A stretch of 64,000 bases of DNA from JAOZPE01 sp964601275 (GCA_964601275.1 CAZRMV010000003.1:248001-312000), one strand, 5' to 3'; counted from the first letter of the stretch, positions 1-8,920 are shown. Program-made: numbers and translations. The notes: generated by a model not told the origin, from the sequence alone.

Positions 1-21
1 GGCGCCCTTCGGGCTCTCGGG

Positions 22-47
22 AAGTGGGCGGGCACGTCCACTTTTTT
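22..47 (+). terminator. Intrinsic terminator just upstream of rimP
   Basis: A 7-bp stem (24-30 with 35-41, one G-U pair) closes a GGCA loop and is followed at once by six T residues (42-47). A22 and A23 can extend the stem with the first two Ts. This is a textbook intrinsic terminator shape. It lies only about 28 nt before the rimP ribosome binding site, too close to leave room for a full promoter between them, so it either ends an upstream gene with read-through or acts as an attenuator in the rimP leader. Confidence 0.7.
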
Positions 48-84
48 CATGCCTGTCACGAGACGGGCGGTAGCGAGGAGGATC

Positions 85-624
85 ATGCCCGGCGTGCCGG
101 TCACGGCGGAAGAGCTCGAGGAGCGATTCCAGGGGGAGCTTGCCCTGCATGGGATCGATCTTGTCGAGGTGGAGGTGTTGCGGGGAGGCGGACGCCTCAC
201 CCTGCGCTTTTCCATCGACAAGGAGGGCGGGGTGACCATCGAGGACTGCGCCGCCATGGATCGGGTCATCACCGGCCTCCTCGAGAGCGATTGGGATGAT
301 CTGGGCCGCTACGTGGTGGAAGTGTCTTCGCCGGGCCTCTTCCGACGGCTGAGAAGGCCCGGGCATTTCCGCCGTTTCGTGGGGGAGATCGTGAAGGCGA
401 CCGTCCTCACCGGCGAGGGTGAAGCGACCCGCCAGGTGAGGGGGGTGCTTCTCAAGGCCGATGAGGATTCGTTCGAATTGCAGGCGGACGGAGCACAAGT
501 GGAAAGGATTCCCTACGCCGTGCTGAGAAGCGCGCATCTGGACCCCGATCTGACGATCGGCAAACCCCGGCGCGACGCGGCGGTCAAGGAACGCAAGCCC
601 AAGCGTTCCGGGAAAGGAACATGA
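85..624 (+). CDS. rimP: Ribosome maturation factor RimP
   Basis: RimP assists maturation of the 30S ribosomal subunit in the cytoplasm. The 179-residue product has the family layout: an N-terminal alpha/beta domain with the LRFSIDKEGGVTIEDC stretch and the SSPGL motif near residue 82, then an SH3-like C-terminal barrel and a lysine-rich tail. I chose the ATG at 85 because a strong GAGGAGG (75-81) lies just upstream; an in-frame ATG at 49 would add 12 arginine-rich residues and lacks such a site. Its stop overlaps the nusA start by ATGA, and rimP-nusA-infB order is conserved across bacteria, so the assignment is secure. Confidence 0.95.
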   Translation: MPGVPVTAEELEERFQGELALHGIDLVEVEVLRGGGRLTLRFSIDKEGGVTIEDCAAMDRVITGLLESDWDDLGRYVVEVSSPGLFRRLRRPGHFRRFVGEIVKATVLTGEGEATRQVRGVLLKADEDSFELQADGAQVERIPYAVLRSAHLDPDLTIGKPRRDAAVKERKPKRSGKGT

Positions 625-2087
625 TGGATTACGGCATCCTGGACGCCCTTTCCGCGGTGACGCGGGAAAAGAACGTGGATCAGCGGACCCTGGAGGAAAG
701 CCTGGTTCTCGGTCTGCAGTCGGCGGCCAAGAAGAAGGTTGGTCTGAACGCGGACATCCAGGTCGATGTGGATTTCGAGAGCGGCGAGATCGACATCCTC
801 CAGCGCAAGCGTGTCGTCGAGCGCGTCATCGACCACGAGAGCGAAATCAGCCTCGAGGAAGCGCGCATGGAATTCTCCGAGGACCTCGAGGTGGGCGATA
901 CGGTCAAGATCTACCTCGACATCGCCGACTTCGGGCGCAACGCCATCAGCGTGGCCAAGCAGGTGTTGATGCAGAAGGTGCGGGAAGCCGAGCGCGGGAA
1001 CGTCTACGAGGAATTCCGCGATCGCGTGGGTGATGTCGTCGTGGGAATGGTCCAACAGGTCGATCGCGGCAACATCCTGGTGAACGTCAACCGCGTCGAG
1101 GCGCTGTTGCCGTTCCGCGAGCGGATCAAGGGAGAGAACTACCACCAGGGCAAGCAGATCAAGGCCTTCATCATCGAGGTCCAGAACAACGCCAAGGGTC
1201 CCCAGATCATCCTCTCCCGCACCCATCCCGGCTTCTTGAAGGCCTTGTTCCAGGCCGAGGTGCCCGAGATCGAAGAGGGGATCGTCGAGATCAAGGCGGT
1301 CGCGCGCGAACCGGGGACCCGCTCGAAGATTGCCGTGGTCAGTCACGACGACCGGGTCGACGCCGTCGGCTCCTGCGTCGGGATGAAGGGGTCGCGCGTT
1401 CAGGCGGTCACCCGCGAGCTCAGCGGAGAGAAGATCGACATCGTGCCCTGGAGCGCGGACACCATCGGCCTGATCACCCGCGCGCTCTCACCGGCCCGGG
1501 TGAACCACATCAGTCTGGACGAGGAGAACCACAGCGCGACCGCGATCGTCGATGACGATCAGCTGAGCCTCGCGATCGGCCGCGAGGGCAAGAACGTGCG
1601 CTTGGCCGCCAAGCTCACAGGATGGCGGATCGATCTGGTGTCGGCCAGCGAGTACCACCTGCGCCAGCGCCTGGCCGAGGCCTTCCAGATGGACGTGACC
1701 GATCTCATCGGAGTGGATGAGGAAACCGCGGCGCACCTGAAGGAAGCCGGCATCACCACCGTGGAGGCTTTGGCCAACATCGACGACGAGAAGATCGAGG
1801 AGATCCCGGTTCTCGATCTGAAGACCATCGAGACCCTCATTGCGACCGCCCAGGCCACCATGGAAGAGGTGCGCAAGCAGGTCGAGGAGATGGTGGAGAA
1901 GGAGAAAGCGGCCCTGGCCGCCCCCATCTTCGATGAGGAGATCTTCGGCGGCGACGCGGCGGAGAAGGAAGAGAAGATCCAGGAGAGCGATCTCTTCGGA
2001 GAGGAACTCGCCGGCGAGAGCGAAAAGGAAGAGGAGAAGCCTCTCACCGAAGAGGACCTCTTCAAGAAGGAATCGGACGCTCCATAG
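621..2087 (+). CDS. nusA: Transcription termination/antitermination factor NusA
   Basis: NusA binds RNA polymerase and controls pausing, termination and antitermination. In order the 488-residue protein shows the N-terminal RNA-polymerase-binding domain (about 1-125), an S1 domain (about 132-200), KH1 (about 245-280, core GMKGSRV) and KH2 (about 315-345, core GREGKNVR). A single helix-hairpin-helix-like C-terminal module follows (about 350-420), then an acidic Glu/Lys tail. The start is the first ATG of ATGATGG, overlapping rimP by 4 bp, with GGAAAGGA (611-618) as binding site; ATG 624 is possible. The stop shares one base with the next gene. The acidic tail (last ~65 residues) looks lineage-specific. 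Confidence 0.97.
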   Translation: MMDYGILDALSAVTREKNVDQRTLEESLVLGLQSAAKKKVGLNADIQVDVDFESGEIDILQRKRVVERVIDHESEISLEEARMEFSEDLEVGDTVKIYLDIADFGRNAISVAKQVLMQKVREAERGNVYEEFRDRVGDVVVGMVQQVDRGNILVNVNRVEALLPFRERIKGENYHQGKQIKAFIIEVQNNAKGPQIILSRTHPGFLKALFQAEVPEIEEGIVEIKAVAREPGTRSKIAVVSHDDRVDAVGSCVGMKGSRVQAVTRELSGEKIDIVPWSADTIGLITRALSPARVNHISLDEENHSATAIVDDDQLSLAIGREGKNVRLAAKLTGWRIDLVSASEYHLRQRLAEAFQMDVTDLIGVDEETAAHLKEAGITTVEALANIDDEKIEEIPVLDLKTIETLIATAQATMEEVRKQVEEMVEKEKAALAAPIFDEEIFGGDAAEKEEKIQESDLFGEELAGESEKEEEKPLTEEDLFKKESDAP

Positions 2088-2425
2088 TGTCGGTGATGGA
2101 AGACCAAGCCGCATCCGCGACCGCCGATTCCGTGCTGCGCCTGCTGGGGCTGGCCCGGCGGGCGGGAAAGCTGATGCTGGGATCGACCGCGGTCCTGCGG
2201 GCCTTGAGGAAGGCCGAGGGGGGAGTGGTGTTCCTGGCCAGGGACGCCGGGGCGGATCTGAGGCGGAAGATCGAACGGAACCGGGGGAATTGCCGCCTGG
2301 CGCCTCCGATCTTCAGCCAGGAGGAATTGGCGACGGCCTTCGGCAAGAGGAAGCTGGCCGTCGTCTCGGTGCACGACCGGGATTTCGTTTCCGGGATCGA
2401 GAAGCACCTGAGAAGCTTGTACTAG
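2087..2425 (+). CDS. ylxQ: YlxQ-like ribosomal protein L7Ae-family RNA-binding protein
   Basis: This is a small (112-residue) L7Ae/L30e-fold protein of the YlxQ family, normally encoded between nusA and infB. The fold signature is visible: an N-terminal LGLARRAGKLMLGS helix typical of K-turn RNA-binding proteins, then KAEGGVVFLARDAG and a C-terminal strand-helix pair. The GTG at 2087 overlaps the nusA stop by one base (TAGTG); an ATG at 2096 would shorten it by three residues, and neither has a strong ribosome binding site, suggesting translational coupling. Its exact RNA target is not known for the family as a whole. Confidence 0.88.
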   Translation: MSVMEDQAASATADSVLRLLGLARRAGKLMLGSTAVLRALRKAEGGVVFLARDAGADLRRKIERNRGNCRLAPPIFSQEELATAFGKRKLAVVSVHDRDFVSGIEKHLRSLY

Positions 2426-2429
2426 GAGT

Positions 2430-5090
2430 GTGAGCGAGAAGATGCGTGTCTACGAACTGGCCAAGCAATACGGAGTGAGCAGCAAGGGATTGCTGTCGCT
2501 CCTGGAGGAACTCGGCATCATGGCCAAGTCGCACATGGCAGTCGTGAGTGATGAGGACGCCGCGTTGGTCGCGGAGCACTTCGAGAAAGCCGGTGACAAA
2601 CCGGCGGTGGTGGAGAAGACCCCCCGCTACGAGGTCGAACGCGCCAAGCCCAAGCCGAAGAGGATGACGGCCAAGGAGAAGCTCGAGGCCAAACGGCGCC
2701 AGAGGGAGGAAGAAGCCCGTCGCGCCGCTGAGACCGCGAAGGAATCGCCGCCGGCCGAGGCCCCCGCGCTAGAGCCCGAGGGAATCGAAGCCAAGGCGGC
2801 CGTCCCCCGCCGTCCCAAGGTGAAGCCTCTTCCCAAGAAGACCGCGGAGAAAACTCCGCAGGCGGAAACCAGCGCACGTCCTGAAGGCGAGAAAGGGGCC
2901 GGCAAGGCGGACGCGCCGGCTCGTCCGCGGCCTCCCCGGGTGGATCTGAGCGAGATCGCCAAGGCGGCGGCCAAGGTCCGGGCCGGCATCCACGACGCGG
3001 GAAAGATCCGCATGGCGGCGCCCGAACCCGAGCGGAAACGCCCCACCCGGCCCAGCCGGGAGGGCGGCCCCCGGCGGGGCGGAGAGCCGGAAGCCAAGAC
3101 CGCGCGCGAGGTTCTCGAGACCATGCGCAAGGGCGCCCGTCCCGGGGAGGGACGCGGAATCGATACCAGCGCCATCCAGAAGAGCGTACGCCAATCGCTG
3201 TCCCGCATCGAAGTGGGACGGGGCCGTCCCCGGCCCGCCGCGCCGGTGAAGAAGCGCGGGTCGAGAAAGGCGCGCGAGGGGAAGAAGGAACGGGCCGCCC
3301 GGCACCGGGCCCGGGAGGAAGCCCATCACGTTCGCAAGGATGTGCTGAGGATCACCGAATTCATCACGGTCCAGGAACTGGCCCATCAGCTCGATGTGAA
3401 TCCGACGGAGATCATCGGCAAACTCATGGGCATGGGAGTCATGGCCACGATGAACCAACGTCTCGAGCGCGATGTGATCGAGCTGTTGGCCGAAAGCTAC
3501 GAGATCGAGATCGAATGGCTCGATCAATATGGAGAAGATGAACTCACGCTCCCCGAAGACGCGGTCGAGGGCGAAGCCCTTCCCCGTCCGCCCATCGTGA
3601 CCGTCATGGGCCACGTCGACCACGGCAAGACGAGTCTTCTCGATCACATTCGCAAGACCAACGTGATCGCCGGGGAGGCGGGCGGCATCACCCAGCATAT
3701 CGGGGCCTACCAGGTGGAGACTTCGCGCGGTAGAATCACCTTCCTGGACACTCCGGGACACGAGGCCTTTTCCGCGATGCGGGCCCGGGGGGCCCAGCTC
3801 ACCGACATCGTGGTGATCGTGGTGGCGGCCGACGACAAGGTCATGCCGCAGACGATCGAGGCCATCGACCACGCGAAGGCCTCCAAGTGCCCCATGATCA
3901 TTGCGGTGAACAAGATCGACCTTCCCGCCGCCGATCCCATGGGAGTGAAGCAGCAGTTGATGCAACACGGAGTCGTGGTCGAGGAATTCGGCGGCGACGT
4001 GCAGTGCGTGGAGATCAGCGCGAAGAAGGGCATCAACATCGACCAGTTGCTCGAAGCCATTTCCCTGCAGGCGGAGCTCATGGAGCTCAAGGCGGTCCAG
4101 GAGGGCCCGGCTCGCGGGGTGGTGGTGGAATCCCAGAAGGACCCGGGACGGGGGATCACCTTCACCGTGTTGATCAACCGTGGGACCCTCCACAGGGGAG
4201 ACGCCTTCGTGGCCGGTTTGGCCGATGGCAAGGTGCGGGCCCTGCGGAACGAGCACGATGAGGAACTGACCGAAGCGCTGCCCGCACAGCCGGTGGTGGT
4301 GTTGGGGGCCAACGAGGTGCCCGCCGCGGGCGATACGCTTTCGGTGGTCGCCAGCGAGAGCGAGGCGCGGGAAATCGCCACCAAGCGGAAGCAGCTGCAA
4401 CGAGAGCAGGCGCTCCACGCACCCCGCCGGGTGACCACCCTCGAGAACATCTTCGAGAAGATCCAGGCGGGAGAGGTCCACGAGCTCAACCTCCTGGTCA
4501 AGGGAGACGCCGCGGGATCGGTGGAGGCCCTGTGTGACGCCTTCATGGGCGCGTCCACGGAAAAGGTGCAGGTGAACATCATCCATAAGGCGGTCGGTGG
4601 GATCACCGAGAGCGACGTCCACCTGGCGGCGGCGAGCAACGCCATCATCATCGGCTTCCACCTCCATCCGCCGGTGAGTGTGCTTGCCGAGGCGAAGAGG
4701 CAACACGTTTCGCTGCGGACCTACGACGTCATCTACGAAGCGGTCGACGAGGTGAAGCAGGCGATGGCCGGCTTGCTGAAACCGGTGGAACGCGAGGTCG
4801 CCTCGGGCACCGCCGAGGTGCGCGAGGTCTTCAAGGTTCCCAAGGTGGGTCAGATCGCCGGTTGCATGGTGGTGGAGGGCGTGATCAAGCGGAACAGCCG
4901 GGTGCGGGTCATCCGCGACCAGGTGCAGATCTACGAGGGAAAGGTCTCATCCCTGCGCCGATTCAAGGAGGATGCCCGGGAGGTCGCGAGCGGCTTCGAA
5001 TGCGGAATCGGTATCGAGGGGTATCAGGACGTGAGGGTGGGCGATGTGCTCCAGACCTTCGAGATCGAGGAAGTTGCCCAGGAACTCTGA
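2430..5090 (+). CDS. infB: Translation initiation factor IF-2
   Basis: IF-2 is the GTPase that places initiator tRNA in the ribosomal P site. The 886-residue protein has an IF2_N domain (1-53), a long Lys/Arg/Pro/Ala-rich linker (about 55-300) and a second IF2_N domain (about 305-365). The G domain follows from about 390: G1 GHVDHGKT at 394, GGITQHIG, DTPGHEAF, NKID and SAK are all intact. The two C-terminal beta-barrel regions and initiator-tRNA-binding end complete it. The start is GTG 2430, giving the MSEKMRVYELAK opening; ATG 2442 is an alternative with better spacing from TAGGAG (2423-2428). It sits 4 bp after ylxQ in the conserved nusA-ylxQ-infB order. Confidence 0.97.
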   Translation: MSEKMRVYELAKQYGVSSKGLLSLLEELGIMAKSHMAVVSDEDAALVAEHFEKAGDKPAVVEKTPRYEVERAKPKPKRMTAKEKLEAKRRQREEEARRAAETAKESPPAEAPALEPEGIEAKAAVPRRPKVKPLPKKTAEKTPQAETSARPEGEKGAGKADAPARPRPPRVDLSEIAKAAAKVRAGIHDAGKIRMAAPEPERKRPTRPSREGGPRRGGEPEAKTAREVLETMRKGARPGEGRGIDTSAIQKSVRQSLSRIEVGRGRPRPAAPVKKRGSRKAREGKKERAARHRAREEAHHVRKDVLRITEFITVQELAHQLDVNPTEIIGKLMGMGVMATMNQRLERDVIELLAESYEIEIEWLDQYGEDELTLPEDAVEGEALPRPPIVTVMGHVDHGKTSLLDHIRKTNVIAGEAGGITQHIGAYQVETSRGRITFLDTPGHEAFSAMRARGAQLTDIVVIVVAADDKVMPQTIEAIDHAKASKCPMIIAVNKIDLPAADPMGVKQQLMQHGVVVEEFGGDVQCVEISAKKGINIDQLLEAISLQAELMELKAVQEGPARGVVVESQKDPGRGITFTVLINRGTLHRGDAFVAGLADGKVRALRNEHDEELTEALPAQPVVVLGANEVPAAGDTLSVVASESEAREIATKRKQLQREQALHAPRRVTTLENIFEKIQAGEVHELNLLVKGDAAGSVEALCDAFMGASTEKVQVNIIHKAVGGITESDVHLAAASNAIIIGFHLHPPVSVLAEAKRQHVSLRTYDVIYEAVDEVKQAMAGLLKPVEREVASGTAEVREVFKVPKVGQIAGCMVVEGVIKRNSRVRVIRDQVQIYEGKVSSLRRFKEDAREVASGFECGIGIEGYQDVRVGDVLQTFEIEEVAQEL

Positions 5091-5106
5091 TCCGTGTTCT
5101 GATTCG

Positions 5107-5388
5107 ATGCTCGTGGCTTCCATGCACCTGACGCTTCGGCTCCACGACTGCCATTCCCTCAAGGAGAAGCGGTTCGTGCTGCAGAGCGTCAAGAAGAGGC
5201 TCAAGACGCGTTTCAACCTGAGCGTGAGCGAAGTCGGATCGCAGGAACGCCACGATGAATGCGAACTGGCGGTCGCGATGGTTTCGACCGATCGAAAACC
5301 GGTCGACCGCGAGTTCGAGGCGGTCATGCGGTTTCTCGATGCCGATGTCAGGTTCGAGGTCGTGCACCGCCTCGTCGAATTCTTCTGA
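5107..5388 (+). CDS. ylxP: DUF503 / YlxP family protein
   Basis: A 93-residue DUF503 (YlxP) protein, a family found almost always between infB and rbfA. The hallmark HDCHSLKEKRFVLQSVKKRL segment near the N-terminus and the following SVSEVG and ELAVAMVSTD strands match the family. I placed the start at ATG 5107, which gives the usual family length; the frame is open further upstream into infB, but that would add residues unlike the family. No strong ribosome binding site is visible. The biochemical role is unsettled; context suggests ribosome assembly or initiation. Confidence 0.85.
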   Translation: MLVASMHLTLRLHDCHSLKEKRFVLQSVKKRLKTRFNLSVSEVGSQERHDECELAVAMVSTDRKPVDREFEAVMRFLDADVRFEVVHRLVEFF

Positions 5389-5428
5389 GGAACGGCCACG
5401 CCAACCCCGGAGACGGCAGGGGGAGACC

Positions 5429-5926
5429 ATGCGAGACGGACATCTGGAGGAGACCCTGCGCCGGATCATCGCGCAAGCGCTGCTCGATCGGGTGAAGGAT
5501 CCCCGCATCGCGTTCGTGACCATCAACGAAGTGCGTCTGAATCGCGACCGGAGCATCGCCCAGGTCTTCTATACCGTCATGGGGACCGAGGACGAGAGGA
5601 GGAAGAGCCACAAGGGCCTGAGGAGCTGCGCTTCCTTCCTCCAGGGCATCATCGGCGATTCCCTGCGCCTGAGGACCGTTCCCAAGCTCCATTTCCGTTA
5701 TGACGACAGCCTGGATCGGTCCTTCCGGCTGGAGAAGCTTCTCGGCGAACTCCATCCCGCCGATGGGGACCGCAGCCCTTCCGCTTCGGCCCAGGGCGAG
5801 ACGGACGCTCCGGCTTCCAACCGAAGAGATCAGGGTTCCCCCGCATCGATCCAGGGCAACGCGGACTCTTCCCCCTCGGGCGAGGTGGAACGAGACTGCG
5901 GCGGCCTGGAAGAAGGAACAGCATGA
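5429..5926 (+). CDS. rbfA: Ribosome-binding factor A
   Basis: RbfA is a KH-like cold-shock and 16S-processing factor that binds the 30S subunit. The first 115 residues are canonical: EETLRRIIAQALLDRVKDPR, the VTINEVRLNRD strand and the LRLRTVPKLHFRYDDS strand before the final helix. The start is ATG 5429, preceded by a GGGGGA-type site (5419-5424); the frame stays open upstream but only through the ylxP region. The C-terminal 45 residues form a Ser/Pro/Glu-rich low-complexity extension beyond the normal fold. The stop overlaps the nrnA start by ATGA, so these genes are translationally coupled. Confidence 0.93.
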   Translation: MRDGHLEETLRRIIAQALLDRVKDPRIAFVTINEVRLNRDRSIAQVFYTVMGTEDERRKSHKGLRSCASFLQGIIGDSLRLRTVPKLHFRYDDSLDRSFRLEKLLGELHPADGDRSPSASAQGETDAPASNRRDQGSPASIQGNADSSPSGEVERDCGGLEEGTA

Positions 5927-6927
5927 GTTTTGTTCCCTACCCGCCTCCGGCGGAGCTCATCGCGCTGCTGGGGAGTTCCCATGGCTTCCGCCTGACCACC
6001 CACGTCAACCCCGATGCGGACGGGATCGGCAGCCTGCTGGGCCTGGGATTGGCCTTGCGGGCGGCGGGCAAATCGGTCCAGATGGTGCGTCACGAGAACG
6101 GCCCCTCGGCCTTCGCCACTCTTCCGGGGTACGCGGAGATGGTGCGCCCGGAGGAGCTGACGGGAGAGGCCGAGGTCGTGATCCTCTTCGACTGCCACGA
6201 GATCGATCGCATCGGACCCGCTGCCGCCGGATTGACCGGAAATGAGAAGGTGGTGGTGATCGATCATCACCTCGAAGGCAGAAGCGGTGGCGATGGGGAA
6301 CTCCAGTGGCTCGAACCGACCGCCGCGGCCAGCGCCGCGATGGTCCATTCCCTCGTGGTGTCGATGGACGAACTGGCATTGAGCGCGCCGGTCGCGAGCT
6401 GTCTCTACGCGGGCCTGATCACCGACACCGGGGGCTTCCGCTTCTCCAACACCGACGCGATCACCCTGCGGATCGGCGCGGACCTGGTGGAACACGGGGC
6501 GGCCGCGGCCGCGTTGGCCGAGAGCTTCCTCCATCGCCGCAGTCCGGCGACCCTGCGACTTCTGTCCCGGGTCCTCGATTCCTTCGACTACCGTCTCGGG
6601 GGCAGAATCGTGCTCGCCCGGATGACCCGGGCGATGTGCGAAGAGACCGGCGGGCAAATGGAAGACACCGAGGGCTTCGTCAATTTCGCCACCTCGGCCG
6701 AGGGCGTCGAGCTGGTGGCGCTCTTCAAGGAGGTCGATGCCACCACCTGGCGGGTCAGCCTCCGCGCGAACGACCCTCACGATGTCCAGCGGGTGGCCGA
6801 GCACTTCGGGGGCGGCGGGCACGCCAAGGCCGCCGGGTGTACGCTGCAGGGATCCATCGAGGAGGTCGAGGAGAAGATCCTCGACGCGCTCCGTCGTGAA
6901 CTCCACCGGGAGATGGCCCCCGAGTGA
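5923..6927 (+). CDS. nrnA: DHH-family bifunctional oligoribonuclease/PAP phosphatase NrnA
   Basis: NrnA degrades short oligoribonucleotides and dephosphorylates 3'-phosphoadenosine 5'-phosphate. The 334-residue protein has the DHH domain: the HVNPDADGIGS metal motif (residues 27-37), LFDCHEID, the DHH triad at 114-116 and the TDTGGFRFSNT segment. A DHHA1 nucleotide-binding domain follows with the GGGGHAKAAG loop at about 296-305. All metal ligands expected for the family are present. It overlaps rbfA and truB by 4 bp each (ATGA, GTGA). The rbfA-nrnA-truB order is also seen in other phyla. Confidence 0.93.
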   Translation: MSFVPYPPPAELIALLGSSHGFRLTTHVNPDADGIGSLLGLGLALRAAGKSVQMVRHENGPSAFATLPGYAEMVRPEELTGEAEVVILFDCHEIDRIGPAAAGLTGNEKVVVIDHHLEGRSGGDGELQWLEPTAAASAAMVHSLVVSMDELALSAPVASCLYAGLITDTGGFRFSNTDAITLRIGADLVEHGAAAAALAESFLHRRSPATLRLLSRVLDSFDYRLGGRIVLARMTRAMCEETGGQMEDTEGFVNFATSAEGVELVALFKEVDATTWRVSLRANDPHDVQRVAEHFGGGGHAKAAGCTLQGSIEEVEEKILDALRRELHREMAPE

Positions 6928-7850
6928 GTCGCCGTGGCAGAAGGGGTCCGGCCGGGATCGTTCTGCTGGACAAGCCTTCCGGACCCACGAGTTTCTCCCT
7001 GGTTCGGCACGTGCGCCAGGTCACCGGGATCTCCCGGGCCGGTCACGGGGGTACGCTCGATCCCATGGCCACCGGGCTGCTCGTGGTGGGGGTTGGAGCG
7101 GCGACCCGTCTTCTGCGCTTCCTCTCGGATGGGGAGAAGACCTATCTCGGAGTGATCCGTTTCACCGGTTCGACCGACACCGATGACGCCACCGGCTCAT
7201 TCGAGCAGACCGGGCGGCGGGACTTCAGCCGGGCCGAGCTCGAGACGGTTCTTCCCCGTTTTCTCGGCGAGATCGAGCAGATCCCGCCGCGGGTGAGCGC
7301 GTTGAAGGTCGCGGGCAAGCGGGCGTACGCGCTCTACCGCGATCATGGGGTGACCCCTCCGTTGCGCCCCCGCAAGGTTGTCATCCACCAGATCGAGGTG
7401 TTGGATCTCAACGATCAGGACCTCCGCCTGCGGGTGCGCTGCGGGGGGGGCACCTACATCCGGGCCCTGGCCCGCGACCTGGGCGAAGCCCTGGGCTGTC
7501 CGGCCCACCTGGCGGCCCTGCGGCGGGAGAAGGTGGGACCCCTGGATCTCTCCCGCGCCATGGCGCCGGACGCCTTCGAGGAGGGCTACCGGAAGGAAGG
7601 CGACGCGGTGCTCCTTCCCCCCTTGACCGCGGTGGAAGGATGGCCCCGGTTGCCCTTGACCCCGGAGCAGGTGGAGATGGTGCGCCAGGGTGTCCAACCC
7701 CAACGGCAATGGTGGGAGCTGCCGCCTTTGCCCGCCGCCGGGAAGGTAGCCCTGGTCGACGACGCCGGCGCGCTGGTGGCCGTCGCCGAGTTCGGGGCGC
7801 CGGGTCCGCGGCTCCTGATGGTGCTGGGAGAGGTCGATGCAGGTCATTGA
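6924..7850 (+). CDS. truB: tRNA pseudouridine(55) synthase TruB
   Basis: TruB makes pseudouridine 55 in the T-loop of tRNAs. The 308-residue protein has the catalytic motif GHGGTLDPMATGLL with the nucleophile Asp46, the DGEKTYLGVIRFTGSTDTDD segment, and the RCGGGTYIRALARDLGE motif of the pseudouridine synthase fold. The usual HTG of the first motif is HGG here, outside the catalytic aspartate. A C-terminal PUA-like end is present. The start is GTG 6924 overlapping the nrnA stop; no other start retains the LLDKPSG opening. It overlaps ribF by 14 bp, the classic truB-ribF arrangement. Confidence 0.95.
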   Translation: MSRRGRRGPAGIVLLDKPSGPTSFSLVRHVRQVTGISRAGHGGTLDPMATGLLVVGVGAATRLLRFLSDGEKTYLGVIRFTGSTDTDDATGSFEQTGRRDFSRAELETVLPRFLGEIEQIPPRVSALKVAGKRAYALYRDHGVTPPLRPRKVVIHQIEVLDLNDQDLRLRVRCGGGTYIRALARDLGEALGCPAHLAALRREKVGPLDLSRAMAPDAFEEGYRKEGDAVLLPPLTAVEGWPRLPLTPEQVEMVRQGVQPQRQWWELPPLPAAGKVALVDDAGALVAVAEFGAPGPRLLMVLGEVDAGH

Positions 7851-8862
7851 AACCAGCTATCGCGAGGTGGAGCCCCTTCCGGGGGAGTGGTCCGTCACCC
7901 TGGGCACCTTCGACGGGGTCCATCGTGGACACGCGGCGATCTGTCGCACCGCTGTGGCGATCGCCCGGGGAAGGAAGCAGGCGGGCGCCATCGCCCTGAC
8001 CTTCGGTCGCCATCCTCGGGCGGTCCTGCGTCCGGGCCGACCACCACGGCTTCTGACCACCCTCGCGGAGAAGATTCCCCTGCTCGCGGCGACCGGGCTC
8101 GACCGTCTCTACGTCCTCACCTTCGACGAGGAACTCCGGCAGATCGACTACCGCCGGTTCGTCGACGATCTCCTGGTGCGCCGGCTGGGCATGCGGGACC
8201 TGGTGCTGGGCCACGACGTGCATTTCGGGCGTGATCGGGAGGGCACCGCGGAGAGGGTGGAGGCCCTGGCCCGCTCCGGCGGTTTCCGCTTCCACCAGGT
8301 GGAGAGCGTCCGGGAGGGGGAGAAGGCCATCTCGAGCACCTGGATCCGGGACCTGGTGGAGCAGGGCCGCTTGCAGGAGGCCAGCGTCCTGCTCGGCCAC
8401 CCGTACTGGATCCACGGCCGCGTCCGGCGGGGACGGGGGCTGGGAAGGCAGCTGGGCGTTCCGACCGCCAACCTGGCCTGGCCCGAGCCGGCCAAGCTCC
8501 TGCCTCCCCCCGGGGTCTATGCCGCCTGGGCCCGGCCGGAGGGGGAGGAGGGGTGGACCGAGGCGGTGCTCAACCTGGGCCGGGCCCCCACCGTCGGAAC
8601 CGGGGGCGATCTGGGGCTGGAAGTGCATCTCCTGGCAGATTGTCCCGATCTTTACGGAGTGTCCCTCCAGGTGGTGTTCGGGGAGAAGATCCGGGACGAA
8701 CGGCGTTTTCCGCGGGTGGAGGAGCTGGTGGCACGGATCCGGCAGGACCTCGCGGAGGCGCCCCGACGCCTGGCCTCCCTGCCGGAGGTCCGCCGGCCGC
8801 AGGCCCTGGATCGGTCCATCGAGTCGCCGGCACCGGAGGAACCGGGACGCTCGACCGGCTGA
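7837..8862 (+). CDS. ribF: Bifunctional riboflavin kinase/FAD synthetase
   Basis: RibF phosphorylates riboflavin to FMN and adenylylates FMN to FAD. The N-terminal nucleotidyltransferase domain (about 1-185) carries the GTFDGVHRGH motif at residues 23-32 and the LGHDVHFGRDREG and WIRDLVEQG segments. The C-terminal riboflavin kinase domain (about 190-320) has the GRGLGRQLGVPTANL motif and the GVYAAWA strand. Its 341 residues include a short Pro/Glu-rich tail. ATG 7837 lies inside truB. It is the last gene of the rimP operon by position: a hairpin and then a promoter for rpsO follow. Confidence 0.95.
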   Translation: MQVIETSYREVEPLPGEWSVTLGTFDGVHRGHAAICRTAVAIARGRKQAGAIALTFGRHPRAVLRPGRPPRLLTTLAEKIPLLAATGLDRLYVLTFDEELRQIDYRRFVDDLLVRRLGMRDLVLGHDVHFGRDREGTAERVEALARSGGFRFHQVESVREGEKAISSTWIRDLVEQGRLQEASVLLGHPYWIHGRVRRGRGLGRQLGVPTANLAWPEPAKLLPPPGVYAAWARPEGEEGWTEAVLNLGRAPTVGTGGDLGLEVHLLADCPDLYGVSLQVVFGEKIRDERRFPRVEELVARIRQDLAEAPRRLASLPEVRRPQALDRSIESPAPEEPGRSTG

Positions 8863-8866
8863 GGAC

Positions 8867-8885
8867 GCCGCCCGCAGGAGGCGGC
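8867..8885 (+). terminator. Terminator-like hairpin after ribF
   Basis: A perfect 6-bp G/C stem (8867-8872 with 8880-8885) and a 7-nt loop begin 4 nt after the ribF stop. There is no real T-run after it, so termination may be weak or Rho-assisted. It marks the probable 3' end of the rimP-ribF operon just ahead of the rpsO promoter. Confidence 0.35.
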
Positions 8886-8891
8886 TGCGCT

Positions 8892-8920
8892 TGACAAAGA
8901 GCGGTGCTGAGCTTAGCGTA
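8892..8920 (+). promoter_or_regulatory. Probable sigma-70-type promoter for rpsO-pnp
   Basis: A perfect TTGACA -35 box lies at 8892-8897. With a 17-bp spacer the -10 position (8915-8920) reads TAGCGT, a weak match. The site sits in the only sizeable gap before rpsO, which supports it. A start near 8927 would give a leader of roughly 130 nt. Confidence 0.45.

Noticed and set aside
2769..4706. A 645-codon open frame on the minus strand opposite infB
   Set aside because: It lies wholly inside a gene with all IF-2 motifs. In GC-rich DNA the opposite strand lacks stops by chance; the translation is His/Leu/Asp-rich with no recognisable domain.
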